Shown in pieces: positions 46,201 through 59,440 of a stretch of 64,000 nucleotides of DNA. The notes beneath the pieces were generated by a model that saw only the letters and a program-made list of their open reading frames with translations, ran no database searches and was not told the origin of the DNA. Location of the stretch: contig OZ022589.1 of NCBI GenBank assembly GCA_963669155.1, positions 22,431,042-22,495,041 on the forward strand, written 5' to 3'. Within the stretch, counting starts at the first letter, position 1, and each line of letters starts with the position of its first letter. The position numbers and the translations under genes are program-made. The stretch comes from Arbacia lixula (lineage: Eukaryota > Echinodermata > Echinoidea > Arbacioida > Arbaciidae).

Positions 46201-48907
46201 ATAACTTCCATGAAATTTGTGCCCAAAATGATTTCAAAGAATGCAAAAGTGATTTGAAAAGTCTCAAGAGACAATCGGGGCAATCAAATCTATTTCAGAA
46301 GCTCTTGAAATACGCCACTATTTCTGTAATTTTCTGTAATTCTAACACTGACCTTTAGCGTAGGTTTGCTGAAGCTTGGACCAGAGTTGACCGTTATCGA
46401 CAGAGAGAACAACAGCCAGTTTCGGCCACACTCTCATCATGATCCCATCAAAGCCCTTCAGACACTCCTCTCTCAGGTTACGCGCCCTCTGCGGGTCACC
46501 CCCTTGTAGTTCCCGCAGCAGAGACGCCCTGATGTCGTCGGGCAACTCGATGCGGCTGTTGATGGTCCCCTGCTCGATGTCGCGTACGATGTCCTCCCAC
46601 TCTTTATGGAGTTGTTTCATCAGGCTGTCGATGCTCGAAGTGAAGGTCGAGATGAAGACTCCAATATTCGGCTCACGGAGGGCAAAAACGAGTTGCACGT
46701 AGTTCGACATCTCAAAGGAATGGATTCTACAAGAAGCAGATAACGAATGCATTGATTAGTCTGTGAGCACTGACACAATTGTGTCATTTGTGTGATACTG
46801 TCGTCAACATATGAGACTAAGTTCTGACTAGCCAGTTGAGTCTCGATCAAGTCGGTATCGTTGTTGATAAAAACAAAGCCTTTTTGTACCACCTGAAAAC
46901 GTAACTTCCACTTTATTGTGCGTTTTACGAGTGGGGAGGCTTGTACAAATATGAGACAGCTATGGACCATATGATTGCAGTTTGAACCTAACTGACGCTG
47001 ATTGAACTGAGTGAACGGTATGGGTTTGTGCCCAACTGATCGTGTATCCATTCTGTCACATTAGGCTTTTTTTGACAGTTGAGTTCGACAGGCTAATGTT
47101 CAGCATTGAATAAGGGTATTATTAATAGCAACAATGTTTGTTCATGGCTCAAGGAACCTGAATTCACGATCATGTAGACTACCAGCTAATAAAACTCGGT
47201 CCAGTGTTTTTTGATATTTTAAAATTCTATATCTCAACAGGCATGACAGGCTTGTTAGATCAAAATACGGTTAATATTAAGATAATTTTTTTTACACAGA
47301 AGCATGAGGCCTGTTTAAATTCTATGACATAACTTTTGTTTACTCCTTCGTTGCCAATGGTTACCTGAAGCCCTCGGGAGGCGATGAGAAGGTGTACAGT
47401 TTGCCCCAGTCACCCAGGGACATAATGGTGTCGATTGTACCTCCGCTTTTGGCTTTAGACCTGATTGGATCGACATATTGATGAACGTGCTTCTGGATGA
47501 TGCTCAGAGATGGAATAAGGTCCTTCACAGCTGCGAAGTTCATATCCAGACTGTCCTCGAGTGGGCCAAATTTGTCGAGGTGGCCAAAGAACTTGGACTT
47601 TCCAGTCGTCCCAGAGGTCTTGATGAAACTTGGTATTGGTTCGGGTGTGAGCACGTTCCGCTCGCCTTCCATCACCCGCTCGATGAAAGGTTGGTATTCC
47701 TTGTAAGATATCAGAGGGTGGTGTTTCCTGAACTCCTCCCTCGACTTGATGTACTTGAACTGGAATCTACGGCCGTAATCGGTCTGCGCATTCTTACTCA
47801 GAACCTGTTAGAAATCAAAGGTCGCCCATGTATATATCATAACCCCTTGGGCTGGGCTGATAGGATTAGTGTAAAATCACACGCGTTTATTTTACTATAT
47901 CTTTTGGAATAAGAATCAAAACAATGCCAGTATAAACTGTACATGCTCGCTAATATTGCTCTGCGTTTAAGTTACATTCATTAAGCATCCGTTTGTTTTA
48001 TATTCTCATGGTTTGATCAAGTTTTTGGTAACTCTGGTACAGCCTGTGTATGCGAATCATTTCACAAACCAACCCTTTGTGAGCTGTTCTATGGGAATAA
48101 TGTATAGTAATTGTGCAAAATGCATCGAAAACGTTTAAGGATTTAATGCATTAATGCCTATCAGGCATATTCATTTAAGTTTTATAATGATACAAATGAC
48201 ACAGACTTCCATACCCTGAGAAGAAACTGAGTTTGGTACGCGCGAGGATTCTTCCACGTTTTCCTGACACGGCGTAGCAGGAGTTTCCCCTTGAGGTATG
48301 ACCTGGCGGCAAAGAATAGGTGCAGAAGGAGACCGCGGATTCCTCCATGTGGAGACAGTGGGAGACTGAGGATAGCAATGACGAGCCCGGCCAAGCATAG
48401 TGACAGCACCCCTATCACTCCTATAATATGAGATATGAATATAGATATTATGTTATCTTTATTTCTCCTCGTACTCTCCGTGTGCGTACGAGTCATGGAT
48501 AATCTTTTTTTCTGTAAAAAGAAAGTGTTACAATTTAGAGTTCAAATACTATGCAAGGAAGAGGGATGGGGAGATTAATAAATGTATCGATTTCAATGCC
48601 TAGCTACTTCCATGTTCAAGTCGGAGCCAAGTTGCTGCGAAGGCAGAAGCAGAAACGGCGAGAAAATATATATTTTCATCTGAGAAAAGTCATACAAGTT
48701 ATACAAACAAAATACATTCAGCAGTGGTTGATCTGGTACTCAGAGGTTGGAAACAAAGAATCGGTTTTTTTTTCAAATTCCTTTCTTACCCAACATTAAT
48801 GCCTGGCTACTTGCATGTTCAAGTCGGAGCCAGGTTGCTGTGAAGGCACAGGCAGAAACGGCGAGGAAGGTAGCGGAGAGAAGAACCAGCTTGGTCGTCA
48901 GCGCCAT
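41128..48907 (-). CDS. GHDC: GH3 domain-containing protein, right copy (9 exons)
   Basis: Exons on the minus strand: 48,907-48,790; 48,420-48,215; 47,804-47,365; 46,726-46,353; 45,711-45,576; 44,329-44,165; 43,791-43,643; 42,011-41,902; 41,346-41,128. Lengths equal those of the left copy exon by exon and sum to 638 residues, with no stop or frameshift. About 32 residues differ from the left copy. TSGTTGKSK, YGSSEA and CRYRMGDV are unchanged. Differences fall outside these motifs, for example Ala to Asp at about 530-540 and Asp to Tyr just before GYGSSE. Both copies therefore look functional and under constraint. Its 3' end faces the other gene across 7.6 kb. Substrate unknown. Confidence 0.9.
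42035..42380 (-). repeat. Retroposon 3' tail, copy 3, and (TG)n
   Basis: Right-arm counterparts of 32,256-32,600: the ccagggtagccccttcagtgg block at 42,073-42,093 and a 38-base TG run at 42,343-42,380. The TG run is slightly longer than in the left arm. Confidence 0.7.
43234..43262. repeat. (GA)n microsatellite
   Basis: A 29-base GA run in the right GH3 intron 7, counterpart of the CT run at 31,136-31,166 on the left. Confidence 0.9.
48595..48664 (-). pseudogene. Decayed second copy of GH3 exon 1 (right)
   Basis: On the minus strand, ctcgccgtttctgc, gcaacttggctccgac and gaacatggaagtagc match exon 1 (48,907-48,790) but end in an in-frame TAG where exon 1 reads CAG, and no donor follows. It is more complete than the left-arm remnant, which lost the gaacatg codons. 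Confidence 0.8.
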
Positions 48908-48960
48908 GTTGGTTACCGTCAGTGTGTAGCAATATAGGCCAAATTATCGATGGGTTATTG

Positions 48961-48970
48961 CTTTTATATG
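48961..48970 (-). promoter_or_regulatory. TATA box of right GH3 gene
   Basis: CATATAAAAG on the minus strand, about 55-60 bases before the start codon, at the same relative place as in the left copy. Confidence 0.55.
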
Positions 48971-50867
48971 ATCACGGCAAACACGAACTAGGGTCCAAAT
49001 GTATTACTGCTTGTGCGTGGCGAGGACAATGTTCTTTTCTATCATGATCATGTTTGTTATTAAAAGTCGAATTGACAATCAGGTCCTAGGGGTATAGCTA
49101 TACGAATTCTACGATGAAAACACCATCTGGTTTCACTATCAATTAGTTTCATGGGCCAAAGATATTTCCGCTCGCGGAAACCATTCCCAAGAAGAGGAAA
49201 GTGTGATTGCAACATTGTATATGTAGTGATATACAAATATATATTTCATTGTAAATCAATATCTTTCACTCTTCAGACTTTTTGATTGATATATATATAT
49301 TTAGCTTTGTCTTGTTTTTATCACATTTTACCTCGTTGAACTGAAATTGATTGCATTTGGACAATGACGTAGGCAGTTTTGTTGATAGTAACGCTCAAGT
49401 AACCTGTAGAAGCAAGTTTTTAACATACAAATAACTCAATTCAATTTTCAATTTTATTGCAATTCAGTTCAAACGTTATGCTACTCATTGAATTCAATTG
49501 AATTATTTTTCCGATATGAATCAACAATACAGAAATATGAATCAATATCGCATGTGTACTCACGGCTGGATGATCCTACTCAGCTGTGCCCACGTGACAC
49601 AGCTGTTCTTCCTGGGAGTCCAGAAAACAATATATTATATAAGAAATACGTCATCACGAAATGTGATATAGTATGAACTAATATGAATATGAATCTCATT
49701 AAATTGCACAACAAAAAGATGAATGCAAAAAAATCAACATGGATAGATGAACAACCTTATAAAGGACTGACCCAGATATATCATATCATTTGTTTAAAGA
49801 CAACAATAGCACTGGAAACTGCACAGCACAGCGATAAGTTGATTTAATTAGCGCACCACTGGTCAATACACTGATCATTGCAATATGGTATTTAAATGTA
49901 GACCATGTAGCTACGTTTCAAGCGTAAACAGAGAAAGTTCTCTCTTATCCTGAAATGGTTCGCGAAGCTATGTGTGTGAGATTTCATACACGTCATTGAA
50001 GGGTTTACTGCTGATTTATTCCGAGTTTTATGACTTTTGCAAAAGGCTTACTCTGTCGTTAAGTTTCTACAAAGTTAATAACATTAAAGAAGAAGTCGTA
50101 AACTGTGTAGTATCGTTTATAGCATGCTTACAAGCGATGGCCCCATCATTACTGATAGAACTTTGCCTCCATGGAAAGTTGACAAGTCGGGTTTAAAGGT
50201 CACCTGTCATTAAAATTTATGTCGACTTATGTTGATGCAACATAATATGTACATAACAAAGTCACTACCTGTTCAATGGAAATATGTGTCGTACATTTTA
50301 AAATATTTTTTCTTTATTTTTTTCTCAGCACTGATAAGCCCCGCCTCCAAAATATCCTTCAGCTAAACGAGTGATTACAACATAAAATTAGTTAGGATTT
50401 GTCAAAATATGTCAGGGGCAATTTTGTGATATAGGGAGTCGGAATAGATACCAATCATACGATCAATTGAAACAAGCTGTTATACATAACCGTGACCTTT
50501 GATGAAAGCCTATCATTTATGGCCAACATAAACTCCCGCGTTTTATAAAACTTTTCCCTTTGTCTCTCTATCGCTGACTCAGCCGTCAGAATTTGTCTTT
50601 GTGAGTTGTATATAAAGGTAAATGTGTCAAAAGACAGGTAACTGCGAAGGTCATGGAGGTAGCATGCACGATAGACAGGTGATATGTTATTAGATATGGG
50701 ATATAGTGAATTATACTGAAAAAGCAGTGTTCTCGTTCACGAACGCGTTCACCAAACAGGCGTCTGACTATACAGCTGGCGCTGTGCTATTTCGTGTACG
50801 GTTGAAGATTGCGTTTCTCGGCATGCGCAGTCTGGCCTGTAATGAAACCTCCCTGATGTGATTAAGG

Positions 50868-51665
50868 ATGCCTCCATATAACACATTGGGCAATCAGATT
50901 TCTTTCGAAAGATCTTGTAAATCGTTTAATGAGTGTTCCACCTTCCATGGAAACAACATCAATTTCGTGTCCGGAGGTGTTCAAAAGAGTTACAGACGAA
51001 ACTCTTTCTACAATTTTATAAAAATCTATCTTCGCTCATCCCCAAAAGAATTCACAGTTTGTGTATCAAGAACAGCTATGATCTCCCAGAGACGGTTGAC
51101 CTATTTCTCAAACCAGATTTTATTCATAGGAAGGAACTGACTAATTAAAAATACAACACCAAACACCTGAATGTTTCGAATTCTTTTTAGGTGGCGGTCA
51201 GATCAGAGCACAGCGTATGAAATAATAGATCCATGGTACCATGGATCTATCATGGATGGACTGCGCTCGGAGAGACTTCCTTTGATCTATGATGACCGCC
51301 GCCTCATAAAAATTCAAGATATTCAGGTGTTTCAAACAATACACCGTATTTCTAATTAGGCAATTCCTTCCTCTGAATAACAAAAGAAAATCTAGTTTGA
51401 GAAATATGTCAACCGTTTAGCCTTCGCTGGGAGTTCATAGCTGATCTTATTACACACACTGGAAATTAGTTTGGGGGGGGGGGGGGGGTGACCAAGGGAA
51501 ATTTTGATAAAATTGTAGAAAGAATTTGGTCCGTAACTTTTGCGCGCATCTCCGCACATCAAAATCGAGGTTGTTTCCATGGAAGGTGAAACACTCAAGA
51601 AACGAGTTTACAAGATATTTGTCATGAAATATGATTGCCAAATATGCGATGTGGAGGCATTTCTT
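50868..51665. repeat. 800 bp palindromic element with perfect 26 bp core
   Basis: The ends gatgcctccat and atggaggcat pair, as do ccttccatggaaacaac (50,942) and gttgtttccatggaagg (51,571), aattttataaaaatc and its partner, and ctgaatgtttcgaatt near 51,168 with its partner near 51,320. The core at 51,225-51,250 (ATAGATCCATGGT and its complement) is a perfect palindrome. The outer arms carry indels and a G run at 51,473-51,488. It is a foldback element. Confidence 0.8.
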
Positions 51666-52124
51666 TGACATGTTTTCGACAGTATTCTTGATTTATCACA
51701 AAAACAAAGCAACAATATAATTTGAAATTCACAGAATCGTATAATTGTACGATGTTCTACTACTGCAAATGCCTTTCAGTACATGAAGTGGTTCTGAAAT
51801 CTTCTGCGCATACAGAATATATATTACTCAAAATGCATACTTCATTTGTCTTGCTTGTTTGGCGGCGGATCTCGATCAAAGAGCCAAACGCGAAAAAAAA
51901 TATTCCATTGTGATATCAACGCATGCGACTCGTGTAGGAATAAATTACACTTCGTGCTGACTCCATTCCTTACACCTCTCTGATGGTAATGAGTAGAACC
52001 TTTCATTTTGTTCCTCCTATATTTTGTATATTACTCGATTTCCTTTTATTGTTATCACTCCCCCTTTCTATATCCACCTGTCCCTCTCTTCGTCTCTATC
52101 TTCATCTTCTTCACTTTCTCTCTT

Positions 52125-52127
<3 letters not shown>

Positions 52128-52158
<31 letters not shown>

Positions 52159-52866
52159 CACTCCTCTTCTTTTGCACAAATATGTTTTGATATGTCTGTT
52201 TGTGTGCTGGAGTGTGTGCAAAACAACAAACACTATAATGAGCGTGCATGATTGGACAAGGGAGATTTTTCTAAGGCAAAACCGAAAACCGTTAAAACAT
52301 TTTTCTGTTTTGTTTTGTACCTCACTGCTGGCAGACCGATCGCTGACGTTGTATTTTTTTTTTAAAGATTATTGAACATATATCCTTGCAGATAGTCAAC
52401 AAGTTTACTTTCATTACTGAGGCGATTTTTTTCACAATAAAGAAATGTGTAAATCCTCCCCTCCTTCTCCCTCCTCCTCCTCCTCCTCCTCCTCCTCCTC
52501 TTCCTCATATCTGCCTCCCTCTCTCTTCTCCCTCCTTCTCCTTCTATCGGTATCCTCCCCCTCTCCCCTCCTCCCCCTTTTCGACGTCATTAATTTCCTT
52601 GTTTTTAGTACTGTAACTGGTATTGATCAAGCATTGTGAAGCTCGTCGCACTCGCCTTGACCATGTTGACAGAGATCCAGACGGATGCTGAGTCTTAAGC
52701 CGTACCTTCCGTGTGGAATCCAGTCACACTAACCCTCGCGATGTATCGGCTTGCTCTGATCGCTAACTGCAAAGAAAGAACAAGAACAGTTGAAATGCCC
52801 CCCCCCCCACACACACACACACAAACACACACATACACACATACACAAACACACACAACCTCACAC
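52128..52866. repeat. Cluster of CT, CTC and CA microsatellites
   Basis: (CT)n at 52,128-52,155, (CTC)n at 52,471-52,501 within a longer pyrimidine-rich stretch, and a C run with CA repeats at 52,794-52,866. Open frames across them are artefacts. Confidence 0.9.
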
Positions 52867-52969
52867 ACGTGATACTTTCCTTGTTGCCGTTTCCTGTTTT
52901 TTAATCTCGTTTTCAATTGTTTTCCGCACCGGTCCTCTAATCATACATATCAGCAGTACATGTAAAGGC

Positions 52970-53110
52970 CACTACAGACGTCACGATCCGATCAGCCGTG
53001 TGACTCTGCGACTGGTCGATTCGCAGGACCCGGTCATTGGATTTATGCAAGAAGGTGACGTCACATTTCCAGTCCTCCACCATTACGACTGTAGAATCGT
53101 GGCAAACTCG
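52970..53110 (+). repeat. Dispersed repeat related to 9,735-9,860
   Basis: Shares cgcaggacccggtcattgg, aggtgacgtcacattt and ttacgactgtagaatcg, in order, with the kinase-intron copy. This copy looks less decayed and contains TGACGTCA. Confidence 0.55.
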
Positions 53111-53221
53111 TGTCGTGTGCGGTGGTCTTAAGTCTGAAACTCAAACGGTTGAAGGGTAAGAGAGAAGCATTGACACGCACGACTTGACATTTCAATATAC
53201 ATTGGTTATGTTTTCTAGATC

Positions 53222-53368
53222 CAGTCTGTCAACAACTACGTCTGGTATGACAGACTACGCCCTAATGACGTCATAGCTCCTCTGGTTTCTTCCCCTCTCA
53301 GAGAGGAGGAGCGAGGATGGGATTGGGGCATAGTCTGTGTTACCAGACATAGTCGTTAACAGACTGGT
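53222..53368. repeat. 147 bp foldback element
   Basis: cagtctgtcaacaactacgt, ctggtatgacagactacgcc on the left pairs with ggcatagtctgtgttaccag, acatagtcgttaacagactg on the right, around a ctctcagagagg centre. It is MITE-like. The following 53,370-54,270 stretch shows no feature. Confidence 0.8.
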
Positions 53369-54840
53369 TTGTGTCCATGCACCTCACAACCTATAACCTA
53401 GGCTAGCTTTGATTACGGAAGTACAATTCGCGAGGAAACAGCTAGCGTCATACCTTAGGAGGTTAATGTCGCAACTATTGGCTTGAAAGTGGGCACACCA
53501 TTCTCTCGCACACTTCCTGATTGGCTATTTCGAAACCGTTATAGCCAGTCTACAGAGGACAGGTTTGCCACATCGTGTTATGATTGCGATTGCAATGCGA
53601 TCTCAAGCACAGTGTTTATATATCTACACGAAACATGAGCAATAGCAGTAAGCGTGGTTCATCTCAAGTTGAGGTTAACCCTGAAAACCAGTTCTGCACA
53701 ACAAACTTAACATACTTAACAAGATGAAGAAGAATAATTCAAATGCTAATAAGATGGTAATGCACCTAAAGGTATAACCATGTGACAACATACGCCTGTA
53801 ACAAGGGGGCATCTTATCTCCAAAATTTTAGCTGGGTTGGTTACAAGTTTGTCGTCATCAAATACGCGTGCAGCCATTTCGAAGTACGAATGGAAATTCA
53901 TTTGAGGCAATGTCCTTCACTATCGATTCTAAAACTGGCTTTGAGTCAATTACGAGAATTAAAGGTAGCATGCTCATTTTGAAGGTAAAACAATGGACCC
54001 TACTTCCAAACACATTGACTTGTTGCAGTACAATGAAAGATATGGTATCATGTCTACATGTATATATTTTATCAGATTTGTTTAATTGTTGATGCGATCA
54101 TGCAGACAAGTGGAACATAATCATCATACGCCCGGCTTCCACTTGTCTGAAAAGGATACTTTGTCTAGGATAACACAAAACCAAGCCACAAAGATCTCTT
54201 CATGCATTATGTGAATTATATAAACATCATATATCACAAACCGGACTTGTCTGTTGTTTCTGTGATTCATGTAATGTGCTACAGAGCTCGTTAAAGTCTG
54301 CAAAATAGATACCCAACCTTTAAGTCTTCTGTATGAAACCTTTGGAGCGACTGGGTCTCCAATCCGCCCCCGCTACTGTCTGTTCGTCTCGTTTGGGCTC
54401 GGCGCGTTGGTTGACGAGAGTTCCGATGAAGGTGGGGACGCATCTTCGTCATTATCACCTGACAATGACCGCCGGAGGGACAAACTATCTCGTCTGGGGG
54501 CAAAGGAAATCATTTTTGATGTCTTTGTAGTATTGTTGTGGTTATAGTAATGCGGTGATAGAGCTCAGGACACGTAGAAGGATGCATCGAGAAAAAAGGA
54601 GAGAAACACGGATCCCTCCGATCATTTAGATCAGTCAGTTGTGACGAATATATTAACACGTTAACATATTTTATACTCTTTGCTTATTCCACGTGACATT
54701 TTGGTTTTCCTTTTGGAGAAAACTTCTACGTGACGAAAATTGATATTGTTTGATGAAAGCGAGCTCTGGAAGTATACGTTCGGCCACTGAGGAATTAAAT
54801 TATTCGAGACACTTACTACGGAACAAATACGAAGGCAAAC

Positions 54841-56541
54841 ATGGCAAGTTTATGTCTATGGGGGATACATGCAAAACATGATTATTCCTTCACCGTTCTG
54901 ATCGTCTTCTCACTCGTGTTTTCTCAGGCGTGGTCGTCACCGAGAAGTTTTAGTTCGTCGTCGCTCTCTGATGGAGATATCGAAGTCATTGAAGACTGGC
55001 TGAGCATTCCACCCTCGTCAAATAACGACAAGGATTTCGGACATGTGAACCACACGAACTCGACATCGGCGTCGAACTCGCAGTGTGGTTGTGGCGAGAT
55101 CGTGTCCGTGTACGAAGAGATTAAGCAGACGAAGGGTCTGTGCGTCGATGCAGCCCTTCTCCTCGAGGGTCACGTGACGAAAATCAACACGTTGCAATTG
55201 GCGGTTGACGGCCTGGCAGCGATCGTAGATACCAATTTTGCAGATGTGTCTGGTAAGCTCTCTCGCTCTTCTCGTATTCTCGTAAAGTATACACGAAGAG
55301 ACTGCTCTGAAGGACGGGTTAATATCATGCACGAGGTGATCCCAAAACAATACTATTATTACGATGCCGCGGGCCGAGGGATAGTAGTTCATGTTTTGTT
55401 TTAAGATGACCGCGGACCTATAGTTTAACCATGTCCCAAATATCAGAACAGAATGTATTTGTTTTACATAAAATAATAATGAATATCAATGTGTATTTCG
55501 ACCCCACTATCAGTTAACATTTTTTTTTTTTAGAACAGAATTTTATCCTATTTTCATCAATCAACAGCGCCCGTTAGATTACAGTGCGTATGCGTATCCC
55601 ACATTGCTCATTGCGTATTTGTACTGCGCACACGTTGATTGGTCGTTGCATACATATAGCATTTCGTCATGTAAGACAGCTCACCTGACGCTTCTGTTTG
55701 CAACTATTTTCCGCGAATTGGCACATTATTACACTAAAGTCTGATGGTTTTCAAAGTTGGTCGCGCAAATGAGTTAACACGCAAACTCCCATTTGGAATC
55801 AAACAAAGGCTGGTGGCCACTTATTATGCAAAGTTATGTAATAAAAGTATTATTGACAGCTATTTATGCTAATGGAGTACTATTGCTCGCCATTTTTTTT
55901 TCAGATAAAACTACTATTAACCGCTATTTGTTTTCATAAGATATTTTTGCTATGATGGTTAAATGTAGTTCATGTATATCAGCATACATGTGTGTAACTT
56001 CCAGGGATCACATTCATGAAACCTTATTTAGCCTAGCTGGTTGCTAAAATGCATTCAGCTGCATGCATTTTAGTAACTAACTAGGCTTAGAAAGGTTTCG
56101 TGAATACCCCAGCACTCCACTGGAACTCTTAATATATCATCAATGAATTACTGGTATCATATACCACCGTATCCACTAGTTACACTTGAATACTACTATA
56201 CGCCCAGGCATTCTGCACAGCTTTAATAACTTTGTATAAGCGATTGATGCATTTTGTACAAGTAATACACGCACATTCTACAGAGCAATATTTTGTCTGG
56301 CGCAAAAAGGGTTAACGAAGCAAACAAGACAATGACTCCATATCTAGGGCGATAGAAACTACCACTCGCTTTGACTGCACCTCGGGATGACGCAAACCTG
56401 AGTGAAATTATTCGGAAGTGATTTGTGTTTCCGACATTTCCTCTGCTTCTCTGCCGCGTCTGAACCCTGCAGCCTTGGGGTCAACACACTCTCGGTTATT
56501 CTCAGTGACGAAATGCTGGTAAAACGTGTGTGTATGCGCGC

Positions 56542-56623
<82 letters not shown>

Positions 56624-59387
56624 ATTCGTGTGTGTGGGAGGGCATCTGTTCCCCCATTCTCAAATGTTGACACCATTCCCCCCCCCCCCTCTCAAAACAA
56701 AATCCACCCCAACAAAAATAAATGCGCTTTTGAAGGTAAATTTTCATCCAAAAAAAAAAAAAAAAAAATCACAGCCGGATTCACTGGGGATACCTGCATG
56801 GATGTCATTTTTATGATTTTGGAATGAATCATTAATATATCGTTGCCCATCCCAACAGCAGTATATCTAAAGTTAGTGGACGGCAGAGTAAGCAAAAATG
56901 ATTATATTCTTTGCAAATTTGCAAACTTTTCGGTGGGCATTATATCATTTTTGTCTGGGCCTGCAAAGCGGAGTGTGCATGAGTGTGTGTGTAAGTATCG
57001 TCTTTATGAGTGGTTGTGTGGGTTGGTTGCGTGTTTGTGTGTCGGAGGGAGTGAGGGAAAGAGGGGGAGGGGGGGGGGGGTAGAGAACACTATCATCAAC
57101 CCACCCTTTCATCCTGATTATCTTGTTACATATGCCCCCTTAATAATGATAATAATAATCAAACATTTATATAGCGCATAATATTAATAATCTTTATGCA
57201 ATTTACAATCATTTTAAACGTAAAAAATAACATAATAAACACATTGGGTGATTTCAAGTTGGGTGTTATGGGCTGGTGTTGGTGTTAAAATGACACCAAC
57301 ACCCGCGATAACGCCAGAATTGAAATCAGGCGACGTTAGCGATTTGACCTAAAACTTATGACGTACTTCCGGTTGCTGGTGTTGGGGCTGGTGTTGAATA
57401 TCGTCTGCTGAACCGAGTCCAGCCGGCTGCTAGAGCGATCTACGTGCAATTTTCCCATTCACTAACACTAGCCCCTAGGGATTAAGAAAATCTTCATTTC
57501 AAGTTTGATGTTGGTGTTGGTGTTATGTGTAGTATGCACGCATGTATGCATTAATGTTGGTAAAAGTTTGGTCATTTCTTTATCATTTATTTTTGTAAAC
57601 TACTAGTAAGTGGGATTATTTTAAATACATAGGTTCTTTCAATTTTGTATTGGTAACTGTTATAGTGCTTCACAATGATTGAGCTTTTTGACTTATCAAA
57701 GAATAGGCCTATTCCCCAAACTATTTTGTTTCACTAAATCAAACAAACGGGTGACTGAATATAAAGGAAACTTTCATGTTGATTTGATTATAGACTACTA
57801 GGATAGCTTCCTTTAATAGTGAAGTTGTGCCATCCTACTAAAAGTTCGTTTATATGCAAGCAGGCATATCAAAAACACATATTAGTGAAGGTTTGATGAA
57901 AACCCGTTAAAGGATAAGACAGTTATGATCGTTTAAAATTTTGATTTTGTGACGTCACGTGCGAGGTGCTCTCCCATTATGTTGTGTACAGGGTTTTTTT
58001 TAATGTGCATTTTCTCAAATAGATTTGTATCCGTTTACATATGCATTTGATATAAATACGTTTTTACACACATTCTTCTATGATGAAAAAAAATCCGTCG
58101 TCAAAACAGATAAAGAATAATGTATAATTTTGCACACAACATAATTATGCGAGGGCACAAAATTTAAATTTCAAAAGATCATAACTTTCTTATCCTTTGA
58201 AGGATTTACAAATATTCGCTAATATGTTTCTGTCATGTCTTTGCTTTTATTGAAACCACTCATTATACGGTGAACTATCACTTTAAAGAATGATGCTTAC
58301 ATTGACAATCACAAATCAATCAATTATTTTGTCTCCTTCTGTTCCTGTTTCCGCATTGTGCAGAGGGTGAAGAATCTACTGTGATTGTGCATTCCAGTTC
58401 AGAAACAGAAGACTCGTTATCCTCGTCTTTCCCCGACCTCGAGTTGAAGAAGCCGAGCGTTGCCGAACCGGTCGTGAATATGCTTGACGTCACCGTCCCT
58501 CTATCCCTAAAGGGAGTCAACCTCGTTGTAATGGAAGAACCCAAGGTGATTCCACGGGACTGCCTGGAGGTACAGCAGAAGATAGGCAACGTCACGGGGG
58601 TCTATACCATTCTACCAGATGGGTGTGGTCAGGCCTTCCAGGTGTACTGTGACATGGACACAGCGGGAGGCGGCTGGACGGTATTTATTTTTGATCTTCT
58701 TCTTTGTCATCTGATCGTTTACTAAGACATCATCATTGTTAAACTATTATTGTCATAACCGATGTTTTCACGATCTATTATCAAAACCGAAACATGCGTC
58801 ATTACGCATGCTGAGTGCAATGATAATAATTATATTTCACCTCTGTAACGAGCGCTGTATATATTCCACCTACGTGAATTCTACGCCATTGAAATCTGTC
58901 TTGACTGTGTGTGCGTTGTGTGAGTGTGTGTGACTGACTATGTGTGTGACTATGTGTGTGTGTAGATGTATACTTTCAAACCTCATAACATAAATATGTC
59001 AAAGTAAATAAAGAAGAATACAAATGAGTTAATCAGTACTTTGGTAAATAAGTCAAAGTAAGATGCTGTTTGAACCTGACGACGAATCGTATAACTATTG
59101 GAAACGTCAAGTCCCCCCTAAACAGTCCTTTTCAGTACTCACTCAGAGAGAATAAAAACAGTCCTTTCCATGATTACCCCCTATCAGTCCCTTTAAGAGA
59201 TACCAACAGTCCTTTTTAAGACTTCCACAACTTCCAGAAAAAAAAATCGAATCCCTCCCTTTCTCACATGGTGTACCCTAAATATCTAGTATTAAGTCAA
59301 AGCAAATGAGAAAATAAGTCAAAGCAAATAAGTGAATAAGAATACAAACGAGTAAGTAATTAAGTAAATGAACAGGCCTACATAAAA

Positions 59388-59440
<53 letters not shown>

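Larger units (their letters stand above)
40225..50510 (-). repeat. Right arm of large inverted duplication
   Basis: Reverse-complement partner of 22,350-34,410, with gene order, intron positions, microsatellites and the TATA box kept. It is 10.3 kb against 12.1 kb, and lacks the inverted exon 4 insert, the exon-like segment and the 213 bp duplication of the left arm. The intervals 44,900-45,570 and 47,100-47,360 are intronic with no further feature. Confidence 0.9.

Noticed and set aside
22350-50510. Arms as a single palindrome including the GPCR pair
   Set aside because: The order is GPCR(+), GH3(+), GPCR(-), GH3(-). One palindromic event would give GH3(-) before GPCR(-), so two events are needed.
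56402-56827. Cys/Val-rich and His/Thr-rich open frames over TG runs
   Set aside because: Artefacts of dinucleotide repeats; the same applies near 7,940, 32,256, 42,343, 52,794 and 59,391.
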